From positions 153,931-217,930 of the forward strand of contig JBGTCD010000064.1 in NCBI GenBank assembly GCA_041749015.1: a DNA stretch of 64,000 bases, in the 5' to 3' direction. The notes under the pieces are model-generated. The model was not told where the DNA came from, did no database searches, and was given only the letters and a program-made list of their open reading frames with translations. Origin of the DNA: JBGTCD01 sp041749015 (GTDB lineage: Bacteria; Bacteroidota; Bacteroidia; Cytophagales; Cyclobacteriaceae). Shown here piece by piece: positions 52,696-60,672 of the stretch. Within the stretch, counting starts at the first letter, position 1, and every line of letters begins with the position of its first letter. The translations under genes and the position numbers were made by a program.

Positions 52696-54924
52696 ATGAA
52701 AAGAATTAATCTATTAATAGTCGCATTGATTTCCTCCGGCATCCTTATGGCTCAGGAAAAAGAATGGCAGGGCAAATTTGAGCAGCTCGGCACCATGCTG
52801 CCCACTCCCAATACCTACAGGACGGCTTCTGGCGCTCCAGGACATGAATACTGGCAGCAAAGGGCTGACTATGAGATGCAAATTACCCTGGATGATGCCA
52901 ACCAAAGTATTTCAGGTGAAGAAACCATCACGTATTTTAATCAGTCGCCCGACAAGCTCAACTATTTATGGATGCAATTGGATCAGAATTTGAGGGCACG
53001 AGACACCAATTCTTTGAAGGTCAGCACCAATTCGCTGCGGGACTCCCTGCCTGCTAAATTCCTCGAAAGCCAATTAGGGGCCTTTGATTATGATGGGGGA
53101 TTTAAAATTAAATCTGTAAAGGACAGCAGGGGCAATGACCTCTCCCATACTATCAACAAAACCATGATGCGCATCGATTTGCCCAAAGTGCTGAATCCCG
53201 GTGAGCAGTTTTCATTCCGCATTTCCTGGAGCTATAATATCAATGACCGCATGCTGCTCGGTGGTCGCAGTGGTCTCGAGTTTTTCCCGGAAGATGATAA
53301 TTACCTGTATGCCATTGCGCAGTTTTTCCCCAGGATGGCTGTATATGATGATGTAGAAGGATGGCAGAACAAGCAGTTTCTGGGTTCCGGTGAGTTTGCC
53401 TTGCCATTCGGCAATTACAAGGTAAGCCTTACCGTTCCGGCTGATCATATCGTAACGGCTACCGGTGTTCTGCAAAATCCCGGTCAGGTACTTACCAAAA
53501 CACAACAGGATCGTTTCGAGCAAGCTAAAAAATCATTTGACAAACCTGTGTTTATCGTGACCGAGAAGGAAGCCATTTCAAATGAAAAGAGCAGGGCTAG
53601 AAATACCAAAACCTGGGTATTTCACGCTGAAAATGTGAGAGACTTTGCCTTTGCCTCCTCCCGCAAATTTATCTGGGATGCCATGGCAGTTAAAGTCGGT
53701 GATAAAGCGCCCCTGGCGATGTCGCTTTATCCTAAAGAAGGCAACCCCCTCTGGGAAGAGGAGTCTACCATTGCCGTGAAAAACACGCTGGATATATATT
53801 CCAAATACACTTTTGACTACCCCTATCCTGTGGCCATTTCGGTGCATACCGCAGCCATAGGCATGGAATACCCTATGATCTGTTTTAATTTCGGCAGGCC
53901 TAATCCTGACGGCTCCTATCATGACCGCACCAAATACGGGATGATCGGGGTCATCATCCATGAGGTAGGACACAACTATTTTCCTATGATCGTCAATGCA
54001 GACGAGCGGCAGTGGACCTGGATGGATGAAGGCCTTAATTCCTTCCTGCAGTACCTTACCGAGCAGGAAAGATATACCAACTTCCCCTCACGACGGGGAC
54101 CGCCTAAGAACATCGTTAATTACATGAAAGGGGATAAATCCTTTATTCGCCCTATTATGACCAATTCTGAGCAGGTGATGCAGCTTGGCAATAATGCCTA
54201 TGGAAAGCCTGCCACCGCCCTCAATATCCTGAGGGAAACCGTCATGGGAAGGGAGCTTTTTGATATGGCCTTCAAAGAATATGCTCAAAGGTGGATGTTT
54301 AAGCACCCAACTCCGGCTGATTTTTTCAGAACCATGGAAGACGCTTCGGCTGTGGACCTGGACTGGTTCTGGAAGGGCTGGTTCTATACGGTGGATCATG
54401 TGGACCTGGCCATCGATGAGGTGAAGTGGTATCGAATAAAAGAAGAGTCGCTAGAACCGGAAAGCAAAAGAAGAGCCCGTAACCGAAGAGCGGCTGCTGT
54501 CGGCACCACCCAAAAAGAAGGCAAAGCCCGTGATTTCTCCGCAGGATACCAGGAATTAACCGTGCTTGATACAGATGAGCGGTTCTACCGCGAATTTCGC
54601 AACAGGGTGGATGATGATGCCATCCGCGAAAAGCTGAAGGGTATGAATTTCTATGAGATCACCTTTACCAACGAAGGCGGCCTTGTGATGCCGATTATTC
54701 TGGAATTTCAATTTGCTGATGGTACCAAAGAGGAAGTCCGGATCCCGGCTGAGATATGGCGATATAATGAAAATAAGGTAACCAAGGTATTCATGCATGA
54801 TAAGGAGGTAGAAAAAATCATTCTGGACCCCCATCAGGAAACTGCCGATGTGGAAGTGCAAAACAATTTTTTCCCATTCGTGGAAGTGCCCAGCCGGTTT
54901 GAAGAATTCCGGGATGGCCGGTAG
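52696..54924 (+). CDS. M1-family zinc metallopeptidase
   Basis: A 742-residue peptidase with a signal peptide (residues 1-19, ending LMAQ). The zinc motif H422-E-V-G-H426 is followed after 18 residues by E445 (WMDEGLN), the exact M1 spacing. The AIGMEYPMICF segment stands where the GAMEN motif of M1 aminopeptidases lies. A long C-terminal domain follows (about 560-742). It probably removes N-terminal residues from peptides in the periplasm. A strong terminator follows the gene. Confidence 0.94.
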   Translation: MKRINLLIVALISSGILMAQEKEWQGKFEQLGTMLPTPNTYRTASGAPGHEYWQQRADYEMQITLDDANQSISGEETITYFNQSPDKLNYLWMQLDQNLRARDTNSLKVSTNSLRDSLPAKFLESQLGAFDYDGGFKIKSVKDSRGNDLSHTINKTMMRIDLPKVLNPGEQFSFRISWSYNINDRMLLGGRSGLEFFPEDDNYLYAIAQFFPRMAVYDDVEGWQNKQFLGSGEFALPFGNYKVSLTVPADHIVTATGVLQNPGQVLTKTQQDRFEQAKKSFDKPVFIVTEKEAISNEKSRARNTKTWVFHAENVRDFAFASSRKFIWDAMAVKVGDKAPLAMSLYPKEGNPLWEEESTIAVKNTLDIYSKYTFDYPYPVAISVHTAAIGMEYPMICFNFGRPNPDGSYHDRTKYGMIGVIIHEVGHNYFPMIVNADERQWTWMDEGLNSFLQYLTEQERYTNFPSRRGPPKNIVNYMKGDKSFIRPIMTNSEQVMQLGNNAYGKPATALNILRETVMGRELFDMAFKEYAQRWMFKHPTPADFFRTMEDASAVDLDWFWKGWFYTVDHVDLAIDEVKWYRIKEESLEPESKRRARNRRAAAVGTTQKEGKARDFSAGYQELTVLDTDERFYREFRNRVDDDAIREKLKGMNFYEITFTNEGGLVMPIILEFQFADGTKEEVRIPAEIWRYNENKVTKVFMHDKEVEKIILDPHQETADVEVQNNFFPFVEVPSRFEEFRDGR

Positions 54925-54950
54925 AAAATAAATTAATCTTTCACCATAAG

Positions 54951-54985
54951 AAAATAGGCTCTGGAATGTTTCCAGAGCCTATTTT
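54951..54985 (+). terminator. Strong intrinsic terminator after the M1 peptidase gene
   Basis: AAAATAGGCTCTGGAA, TGT, TTCCAGAGCCTATTTT form a perfect 16-bp stem with a 3-nt loop and a T-rich end, and A residues lead in on the other side, so it could stop transcription in either direction. Confidence 0.9.
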
Positions 54986-55013
54986 ATTGAGTATAAGGGT
55001 GGTATAAAAAATC

Positions 55014-55032
55014 TTAATGATTTTTTCATTAA
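55014..55032. repeat. Short AT-rich inverted repeat upstream of an unknown gene
   Basis: TTAATGA-TTTTT-TCATTAA is a perfect 7-bp inverted repeat 60 bp before the start of the gene at 55092. It may be an operator; AT-rich chance pairing is the alternative. Confidence 0.25.
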
Positions 55033-55091
55033 TGAAAATTAGGTAAATTTTCCTTATTTCGTAGTTTTAAGATTTTAAAACATCGTCATAA

Positions 55092-55688
55092 ATGTTTACC
55101 GAAGAGGAAATTGATTACTTTCTTGTCGATCCCAGGGTTATGGAGTCTGTTAAGGTTTGCATGGCAGACTTCAAAAAAAAAGAAATCCCCTATTTAGAAA
55201 TCTCAGAGCACGATTTCCTTTCCCTCATTATGGTGATGCCTTCTGTGGGCCTGGCCCTGGCAGATAAAAAATTGAGTTTTCTTGAGGAGCTGGCCCTAAA
55301 TAAAAAGGCCAGAAAAATGTCCAAAGGAAAATTTTTCTTGAAAAAAGACCCTGTGGCCCATGCCATGAAATACGTGATCAAAAAATATGACACCTGGGAG
55401 GCGCCTTTTTTTTCAGTCATTAATACCTGCCTAGTGGCTTCTATCGATTCGGAAGAAATTAAGAAAAAAACGATTAGCGGTGACCTTGCTGCTTCACTTG
55501 CTGGAATGCCCTACATTTTTGTGAGATTTTTGAGTACCCTTTTTATGCCTGAAGATAAAATCCCCATCCAGGAGCATGCGGTCAAGTCTGTAGTAAAAGA
55601 AAAAATGAGTGATATGGGTGAAAAGCTAGGTCTTAAGGATTACGAAGTATTTAATTTATTCATTGACCAAATTAAAACACGCAAATAA
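55092..55688 (+). CDS. Unknown cytosolic helical protein
   Basis: A 198-residue protein predicted mostly helical and rich in Lys and Glu, without signal peptide or membrane helix. Two Cys residues (C23, C112) are not in a motif. I do not recognise a family. Its stop overlaps the start of the beta-barrel gene as TAATG, so a joint transcript is likely, and it has a strong terminator upstream that isolates it from the M1 peptidase gene. Confidence 0.7.
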   Translation: MFTEEEIDYFLVDPRVMESVKVCMADFKKKEIPYLEISEHDFLSLIMVMPSVGLALADKKLSFLEELALNKKARKMSKGKFFLKKDPVAHAMKYVIKKYDTWEAPFFSVINTCLVASIDSEEIKKKTISGDLAASLAGMPYIFVRFLSTLFMPEDKIPIQEHAVKSVVKEKMSDMGEKLGLKDYEVFNLFIDQIKTRK

Positions 55689-56320
55689 TGAAGAAACTAT
55701 TGCTATTTTTTCTATCGCTTTGGATTAGCATGGCATCCTGGGCACAATTTAAGGAGTTTGGCTTATCACTTGGTGGGAATATCAGCACCGTAACAGGCAA
55801 TGTCAGCAATCAGAAAATGAATGCAGGGCTGGTCACCGGAGCGTATGGGGCCTATGAGCTTTCAGATAAATTTCTAGTGCAGCTCGACCTGGAATTCAGC
55901 CAACTTGGGGCCTCATTTGAAAACAGTGACCTGCAAATGGATTATGATGTTACGCTTAATTACATCCAAATACCCCTATCATTTAAATATAAATTCGACC
56001 AAAGGTTTGGTGTTCAGGCTGGTGGTTACTTTTCATTTATGGCTGGTGACAACGCGAGCGGGGACCTGGGAGGAGAAAGTTTTACCCCTCAAATTCATGC
56101 CCGTGGCTCGGATGGTGGCCTCCGGTTCGGAGTGTTTTTTAATACCTATGAAAATCTAAGGTTTCAACTCATATTTCAGCAGGGCCTCGGCAATATCCAT
56201 GATAATCCGGAGCCTAACTCAGGCACCGCGCTCAATGGGTATAAAAACTGCACTGATGCGCTGAAAGTATGGAATCAGTCCATACAGTTGACTATCTCCT
56301 ACGCATTTAAAAACTTTTAA
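55688..56320 (+). CDS. Outer-membrane beta-barrel protein (PorT-like)
   Basis: A 210-residue protein with a signal peptide (residues 1-19, ending SWAQ) and repeated amphipathic strands (GLSLGGNISTV, FLVQLDLEFSQLGASF, RFGVQAGGYFSFMAG), ending in an aromatic residue. It fits the small barrel family common in Bacteroidota. It is coupled to the preceding unknown gene (TAATG) and lies 8 bp before the Ig-like lipoprotein gene. Confidence 0.85.
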   Translation: MKKLLLFFLSLWISMASWAQFKEFGLSLGGNISTVTGNVSNQKMNAGLVTGAYGAYELSDKFLVQLDLEFSQLGASFENSDLQMDYDVTLNYIQIPLSFKYKFDQRFGVQAGGYFSFMAGDNASGDLGGESFTPQIHARGSDGGLRFGVFFNTYENLRFQLIFQQGLGNIHDNPEPNSGTALNGYKNCTDALKVWNQSIQLTISYAFKNF

Positions 56321-56328
56321 CCCTGACA

Positions 56329-57693
56329 ATGATGAAAAAGCTTATTAATAAATATTTGTTAGGGTTATTAGCCATAGGGTTGATTCTGGCCAATCCCAGC
56401 TGCGAGGAGTTCGAGTGTATCCCAGGTTTGGAGGCAGCGTTTATCTGTGATGATTCTGATCCGAATCTGCTTTGTGAGGATGGGATCGTTTCAGCAGGTG
56501 AAGATTTCTCCGTTTGGGTCAAGGCTGATGCAGAAAATCAATTGTTATCCACGTTGAGAGTAACTTTAAATAATGAGGCTATTCCTGGTATTGACCCTAT
56601 CGTTCTTGCTGGTGAAGAGCGTATCCGACTCAGAAAGGTTATTTCCGGGTTGCCAGCCCCTAGTGAGCCCGGGACTTATATATTTCGGTTTTTGGTGACT
56701 CTTTCAGAGGATCCTGCTGAAACTGAGATCCTGAGCATTACCATTACCATAGAGGGTGATGAACCTACTGGTGGCCCTACAGATCTTTTATATGACCCTG
56801 GGTTTTATACCATAACTGACCTGGATGATTGTTTTGAAATAGAGAGTGGTATTCCCACACTTTCCGGAACCGAACCTTTTACCTTCGAATTAGAGTCGAT
56901 TACACCGGAATTACCTTTAGGCACAGGCGTGTTTATAGATGCAGAAGATGGAGATATTGTAATAGACTATTTCATCCCTGAATATGCTGAATACAATATT
57001 TCAGTAAGGGTTACCAATGATGAAGGTTCGGAGGTATTTGATGCCGCGTACCGGTTATTATATCCAGCACCTATTGGCCTGATTTATGACCCTGATCAAG
57101 TTAATGCTGTGAATATCCCGTCTGGAGGATATATAACCGCTGCTCCCACAGTACAGGGCACTGGTCCATTTACATTTGAGTTGGGTTCCCCTGCTAACTT
57201 TGCAGGTAATGACATACCGGGTTCAATAAGCATGGAAGATCAAAATACGGGCGAAATCCGATTGAATGTTGAATTTGTAGCAGGCACCTTCAGACAGGAT
57301 ATTATTGTACATTCTCCTGAGGGCAGTACTTATTTCAGGAACGCCTTCACTCTTGTAAAGGAAGATCCGGCTTGTGGACCAGCTACTCTTACCTATTCCA
57401 ACCAGAATTATGTTATTGAAACTTTTGGTGGTCAAATACAATCAAGCGATGGTACTTACTCATCAGGATATGTTGACCATGAGTTTACTCTGGCCAAATC
57501 TCCCAATGCGTTTGGTACCTTCGAAATTGACCCTAATACGGGTAGGATAACAGGAACCTTTGATGATCCTACTCCCCCTGGCATCTATAATTTTGATGTT
57601 ATTGCTATTGAAATGGGCATCAGTGATTGCGGTTTTTGGCAATATTTTCAAAATGCTTTTACCGTAATTGTGGTGCCTTGTCCACTTGATTGA
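56329..57693 (+). CDS. Ig-like/cadherin-like domain lipoprotein, unknown
   Basis: A 454-residue exported protein: hydrophobic signal to about residue 24 and a probable lipidated Cys in NPSCEE. The rest consists of about four immunoglobulin-like or cadherin-like beta-domains of about 100 residues; FTFELGSPANFAGNDIPG, GEIRLNVEFVAGTFRQD and the final FGTFEIDPNTGRITGTFDDPTPPG are typical. Repeated Asp/Gly turns suggest calcium binding. It may be a surface adhesion or structural protein. It is the last gene before a terminator shared with the converging dehydratase gene. Confidence 0.75.
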   Translation: MMKKLINKYLLGLLAIGLILANPSCEEFECIPGLEAAFICDDSDPNLLCEDGIVSAGEDFSVWVKADAENQLLSTLRVTLNNEAIPGIDPIVLAGEERIRLRKVISGLPAPSEPGTYIFRFLVTLSEDPAETEILSITITIEGDEPTGGPTDLLYDPGFYTITDLDDCFEIESGIPTLSGTEPFTFELESITPELPLGTGVFIDAEDGDIVIDYFIPEYAEYNISVRVTNDEGSEVFDAAYRLLYPAPIGLIYDPDQVNAVNIPSGGYITAAPTVQGTGPFTFELGSPANFAGNDIPGSISMEDQNTGEIRLNVEFVAGTFRQDIIVHSPEGSTYFRNAFTLVKEDPACGPATLTYSNQNYVIETFGGQIQSSDGTYSSGYVDHEFTLAKSPNAFGTFEIDPNTGRITGTFDDPTPPGIYNFDVIAIEMGISDCGFWQYFQNAFTVIVVPCPLD

Positions 57694-57700
57694 TTTTAAA

Positions 57701-57731
57701 AAAAGGGGCTGAATGAATTTCAGCCCTTTTT
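57701..57731. terminator. Bidirectional terminator
   Basis: GGGCTGAA and TTCAGCCC pair around a 5-nt loop, with an A-tract before and a T-tract after, so it suits both converging genes. Confidence 0.85.
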
Positions 57732-57732
57732 T

Positions 57733-58689
57733 TTATTTCTTAAAAGGCAGGTTCTCCAAATCTACATTCCCTCCAGTAAGGATCACTCCGATATTCTTAC
57801 CCTTAAATAATTCTTTGTTTTTGAGAATGGCTGCAAGAGGTACAGCACAGGAAGGCTCCACTATGATCTTCATCCTTTCCCAGATCAGGCGCATGGCTTC
57901 TATGATTTCCTCATCATCAGCAACCAAAATGTCCTCTACCAAATCGTTGATAACAGGAAAGGTCTTCTCTCCCAGAGTAGTAAGCAGGCCATCAGCGATA
58001 GTATTGGGTTTTTGCTCCTTCACTCTTTCCCCGCTATCAAAAGATCGTTTGGCATCATCGGCCCCCGCTGGTTCTGCGCCATATACTTTGATATTATCCC
58101 CGAAATAATGGGCCGAAAGGGCGGTGCCACTGAGCAATCCCCCGCCACCCACGGGGGCAATGATCATATCCAGATCCTGAATCTCCCTGATCAACTCATA
58201 CGCACAGGTGGCCTGACCGGCCATGACCTGGTAGTCATCATAAGGGTGAACCAGCACTGCACCTGTATCTTCTATTATCTGATTGAGGGTTGATTCTCTG
58301 GCTTTTTGTTTGGGCTCACAGGTAATGATTTTGGCACCATAGCCTTCTACGGCTGCCATTTTTACTTTGGTGGCATTATCAGGCATGACGATATAGGCCG
58401 GTACCTTCACCAGCGAAGCGGCGTAGGCCAATGCCTGAGCATGATTGCCCGAAGAATGGGTGGCTACACCATTTTTAAGCACCTCAGATGAAAGGCTCAA
58501 TACGGCATTAACGGCTCCTCTGGCTTTAAAAGCTCCTACCTTTTGGAAATTTTCGCATTTGAAGAAAAGCTTTGCTCCGGAAAGTTTGTCAAGGGTTTTG
58601 GAAGTTAGAACTGGGGTTTGATGGATGTGATCCCTGATGCGTTGATATGCGGCTGAAATCTTTTCTTTATCCACCGGGTGTTTTTCCAT
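57733..58689 (-). CDS. PLP-dependent threonine/serine dehydratase or serine racemase
   Basis: A 318-residue fold-type II PLP enzyme. The PLP Lys is K55 (VGAFKARGA), the phosphate-binding glycine loop is PVGGGGLLSG, and SSGNHAQA and TGGNVDL complete the site. There is no C-terminal ACT regulatory domain, so it belongs to the catabolic dehydratase or serine-racemase group and would not be isoleucine-inhibited. It could deaminate threonine to 2-oxobutanoate or racemise serine; sequence alone does not decide. Confidence 0.9.
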   Translation of the reverse strand: MEKHPVDKEKISAAYQRIRDHIHQTPVLTSKTLDKLSGAKLFFKCENFQKVGAFKARGAVNAVLSLSSEVLKNGVATHSSGNHAQALAYAASLVKVPAYIVMPDNATKVKMAAVEGYGAKIITCEPKQKARESTLNQIIEDTGAVLVHPYDDYQVMAGQATCAYELIREIQDLDMIIAPVGGGGLLSGTALSAHYFGDNIKVYGAEPAGADDAKRSFDSGERVKEQKPNTIADGLLTTLGEKTFPVINDLVEDILVADDEEIIEAMRLIWERMKIIVEPSCAVPLAAILKNKELFKGKNIGVILTGGNVDLENLPFKK

Positions 58690-58773
58690 GCAGGAAAGGT
58701 AAAAAAATTTGAGGAAAAGTGTCCCTTAAGCTTTTAAAAAGCCTTGTTAAAAGGAGGGGTATCGGGTAGTGTT

Positions 58774-58962
58774 CTACAAAGTTCCTGAAGAAAGCGCATC
58801 CCGGATTTCCCGTAAAGCTTTCTCCTTGAATTTCATGTAGCCGATGTCCTTTTTGGGATCATGGAGTATCCCCTTGATGTAGTCGAGTACCTTCTCAGTC
58901 TGATGCTGATCCAGTACATCAAGAGTGGCCATGATCTTAGTTCTTGGCTTCACTGCAATCAT
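58774..58962 (-). CDS. Small protein of unknown function
   Basis: A 62-residue candidate with pattern LDVLDQHQTEKVLDYIKGILHD, an amphipathic helix pair similar to small antitoxin-type or regulatory proteins. An in-frame Met at residue 11 could be the true start. No partner toxin gene is adjacent; the flanking genes are the dehydratase and the secreted YciI protein. Short length makes it tentative. Confidence 0.5.
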   Translation of the reverse strand: MIAVKPRTKIMATLDVLDQHQTEKVLDYIKGILHDPKKDIGYMKFKEKALREIRDALSSGTL

Positions 58963-59087
58963 TGTAGTAGTGGTTTACATCAAAATAAACGATAAGAATT
59001 GAGAAATGTTAGCCGCCAAATAAAATATAACAATAGGTTAATTTTGAGGAAACAATTAAATTGATTAGTGATTATAAAGCTACTACT

Positions 59088-59753
59088 ATGAAAGCATTAG
59101 TTTCTATTCTTCTTGTTTTGGGGATGGTTTCGGTAATCCCAACAGCCTCTGCACAATCAGGCTTTGATTACATCATGGTATTTTTAAACTCCAACCCTCA
59201 CAGAGCTGATATTTCGGCATTTAAGACTGATTCCCTTCAAAAGGGACACCTCGATAATATTGGCCGAATGGCAGCAGATGGCAGACTCATTGCTGCCGGG
59301 CCCTTTTATGGCGGGGGTGGTATCTTTATTTTTAATACTACTAAGCGGGATTCGTTAAATAAATGGCTGGAGGAAGATCCGGCAATTATGGCTGATCGGT
59401 TTGTGTTGGAAATCTATCCACTCAAGCTCCACAACGGTAAGATCTGCCCTCAGGATGCTTCAGCAGAGATGGCTACTTACCATTTCATCCGTTTTATCCC
59501 CGACCTGCATAAGGATAATGTAAGAATTGAAACCGGTCTTTTAGAACAGCATGATGCTTTTATTAAATCCTTAAATGCTACCGGGAATGTCATTGCCCAG
59601 GGTATACTGGATCATTATGATGGGGGTTTTATTATTTTGAAAGGCGACCTTGATCCTGAAGTAATTCAGGCCGATATGGCCGTGACTGAAGGGTATTACA
59701 TCCCAAAACTCCAAAAACTCTGGATCGCAAAGGGCACCTTTTGTGAGGAGTGA
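59088..59753 (+). CDS. Secreted protein with two tandem YciI-like domains
   Basis: About 221 residues from the ATG at 59088, with a signal peptide (about 1-22, ending ASAQS). Two ferredoxin-like YciI domains follow: first about 25-110 (HLDNIGRMAADGRLIAAGPF), second about 125-215 (HDAFIKSLNATGNVIAQGIL). YciI proteins are usually single-domain and cytosolic, with a catalytic His/Asp pair proposed; export and duplication are unusual. The first domain keeps the HLDNIGRM motif, and the second carries the related EQHDAF. Confidence 0.8.
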   Translation: MKALVSILLVLGMVSVIPTASAQSGFDYIMVFLNSNPHRADISAFKTDSLQKGHLDNIGRMAADGRLIAAGPFYGGGGIFIFNTTKRDSLNKWLEEDPAIMADRFVLEIYPLKLHNGKICPQDASAEMATYHFIRFIPDLHKDNVRIETGLLEQHDAFIKSLNATGNVIAQGILDHYDGGFIILKGDLDPEVIQADMAVTEGYYIPKLQKLWIAKGTFCEE

Positions 59754-60249
59754 ATAGTGCCGAGCAATTGTATTTGTGATGGAAAATACCTTGGAAAATT
59801 TAGCATCAAAAGACTACCTGTTTTGTACCACTCATGACCCAATATTCTAAAACAAAACTCTAAATCTTTAAGGATACATTCCAAAAAATAGTGAGCAGGC
59901 CCTGTAAGAGCAAAAGGGGTGAACTAGATTTCTTTCTTATTCTTTTTTGCTTGCCCAAAAAAGGATCAAAAAAAGGCACCACCTCCAATGACGGCCCTCC
60001 CCGCGAAACGCACAAGCCCACCCTGCAGGAATCTGTCTTTTACAGTCTGCAAATACGAAAGATCAGAATTATAGAAGTGCGCTGCATTTTTTATGTTTCT
60101 ACCCTGATAGACACATTCAAGGCTTGCTCACACGCAAGGCCCCGGAACGTCCGCGCTGGTGGTGGACACCCAGCCGCGCCCTTTTTATATAAAACCCTGT
60201 TTCCAATTATTTTTGGCTGTACAATTATGGCGGGAAACGCCATGGAAAA
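59754..60249. other. Non-coding region of about 496 bp
   Basis: No credible gene. A 120-codon open frame starting with GTG at 59891 runs through most of it, but its product lacks domain pattern or biased composition of real proteins. The middle part (from about 59940) has a GC-rich segment near 60140-60180 and resembles degenerate repeat-like DNA I have the impression of meeting in other Bacteroidota, but I cannot confirm this. No clear terminator is seen after the YciI gene. Confidence 0.5.
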
Positions 60250-60672
60250 CTAATCACCGTAGTAGGTGAGTACCAAAGACCTTGAGCCGCCATGGTTGCG
60301 ATGCTCGCAGAGGTAAATCCCCTGCCACGTACCCAGGTTGGGTCGGCCGTTAGTGATGGGTATGCTGACCGAACTCCCCATCAGGACTGATTTAATATGG
60401 GCAGGCATATCATCAGGGCCCTCCATGTTATGGAGATAATAGGGCTCATTTTCCCTGACTGCCCGGCTGAAAAAGGCCTCCATGTCCTGCCTCACTGTGG
60501 GATCAGCATTTTCATTGATGGCCAAAGCAGCAGAGGTATGTTGAATAAAAACATGCAAAATCCCAGCATTAGCAGTTTTCAGTTCGGGAATAGCCTCAAG
60601 GATGAGCCCTGTCACAAGGTGAAACCCCCTGGGAAATGGCTTAAGCTTTATGTTCTTTTGAATGACTTTCAT
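60250..60672 (-). CDS. YjbQ family protein (UPF0047)
   Basis: A 140-residue protein of the YjbQ/UPF0047 family, some of whose members have weak thiamine-phosphate synthase activity. Key segments are FIQHTSAALAINENADP (with the conserved His), then SVSIPITNGRPNLGTWQGIYLCEHRNHGG. Physiological role is uncertain. The start overlaps the stop of the beta-helix lipoprotein gene by four bases. Confidence 0.92.
   Translation of the reverse strand: MKVIQKNIKLKPFPRGFHLVTGLILEAIPELKTANAGILHVFIQHTSAALAINENADPTVRQDMEAFFSRAVRENEPYYLHNMEGPDDMPAHIKSVLMGSSVSIPITNGRPNLGTWQGIYLCEHRNHGGSRSLVLTYYGD

Noticed and set aside
59891..60253. A 120-codon gene starting with GTG
   Set aside because: Composition and lack of any motif, together with overlap of the yjbQ stop, speak against a real protein; treated as non-coding.
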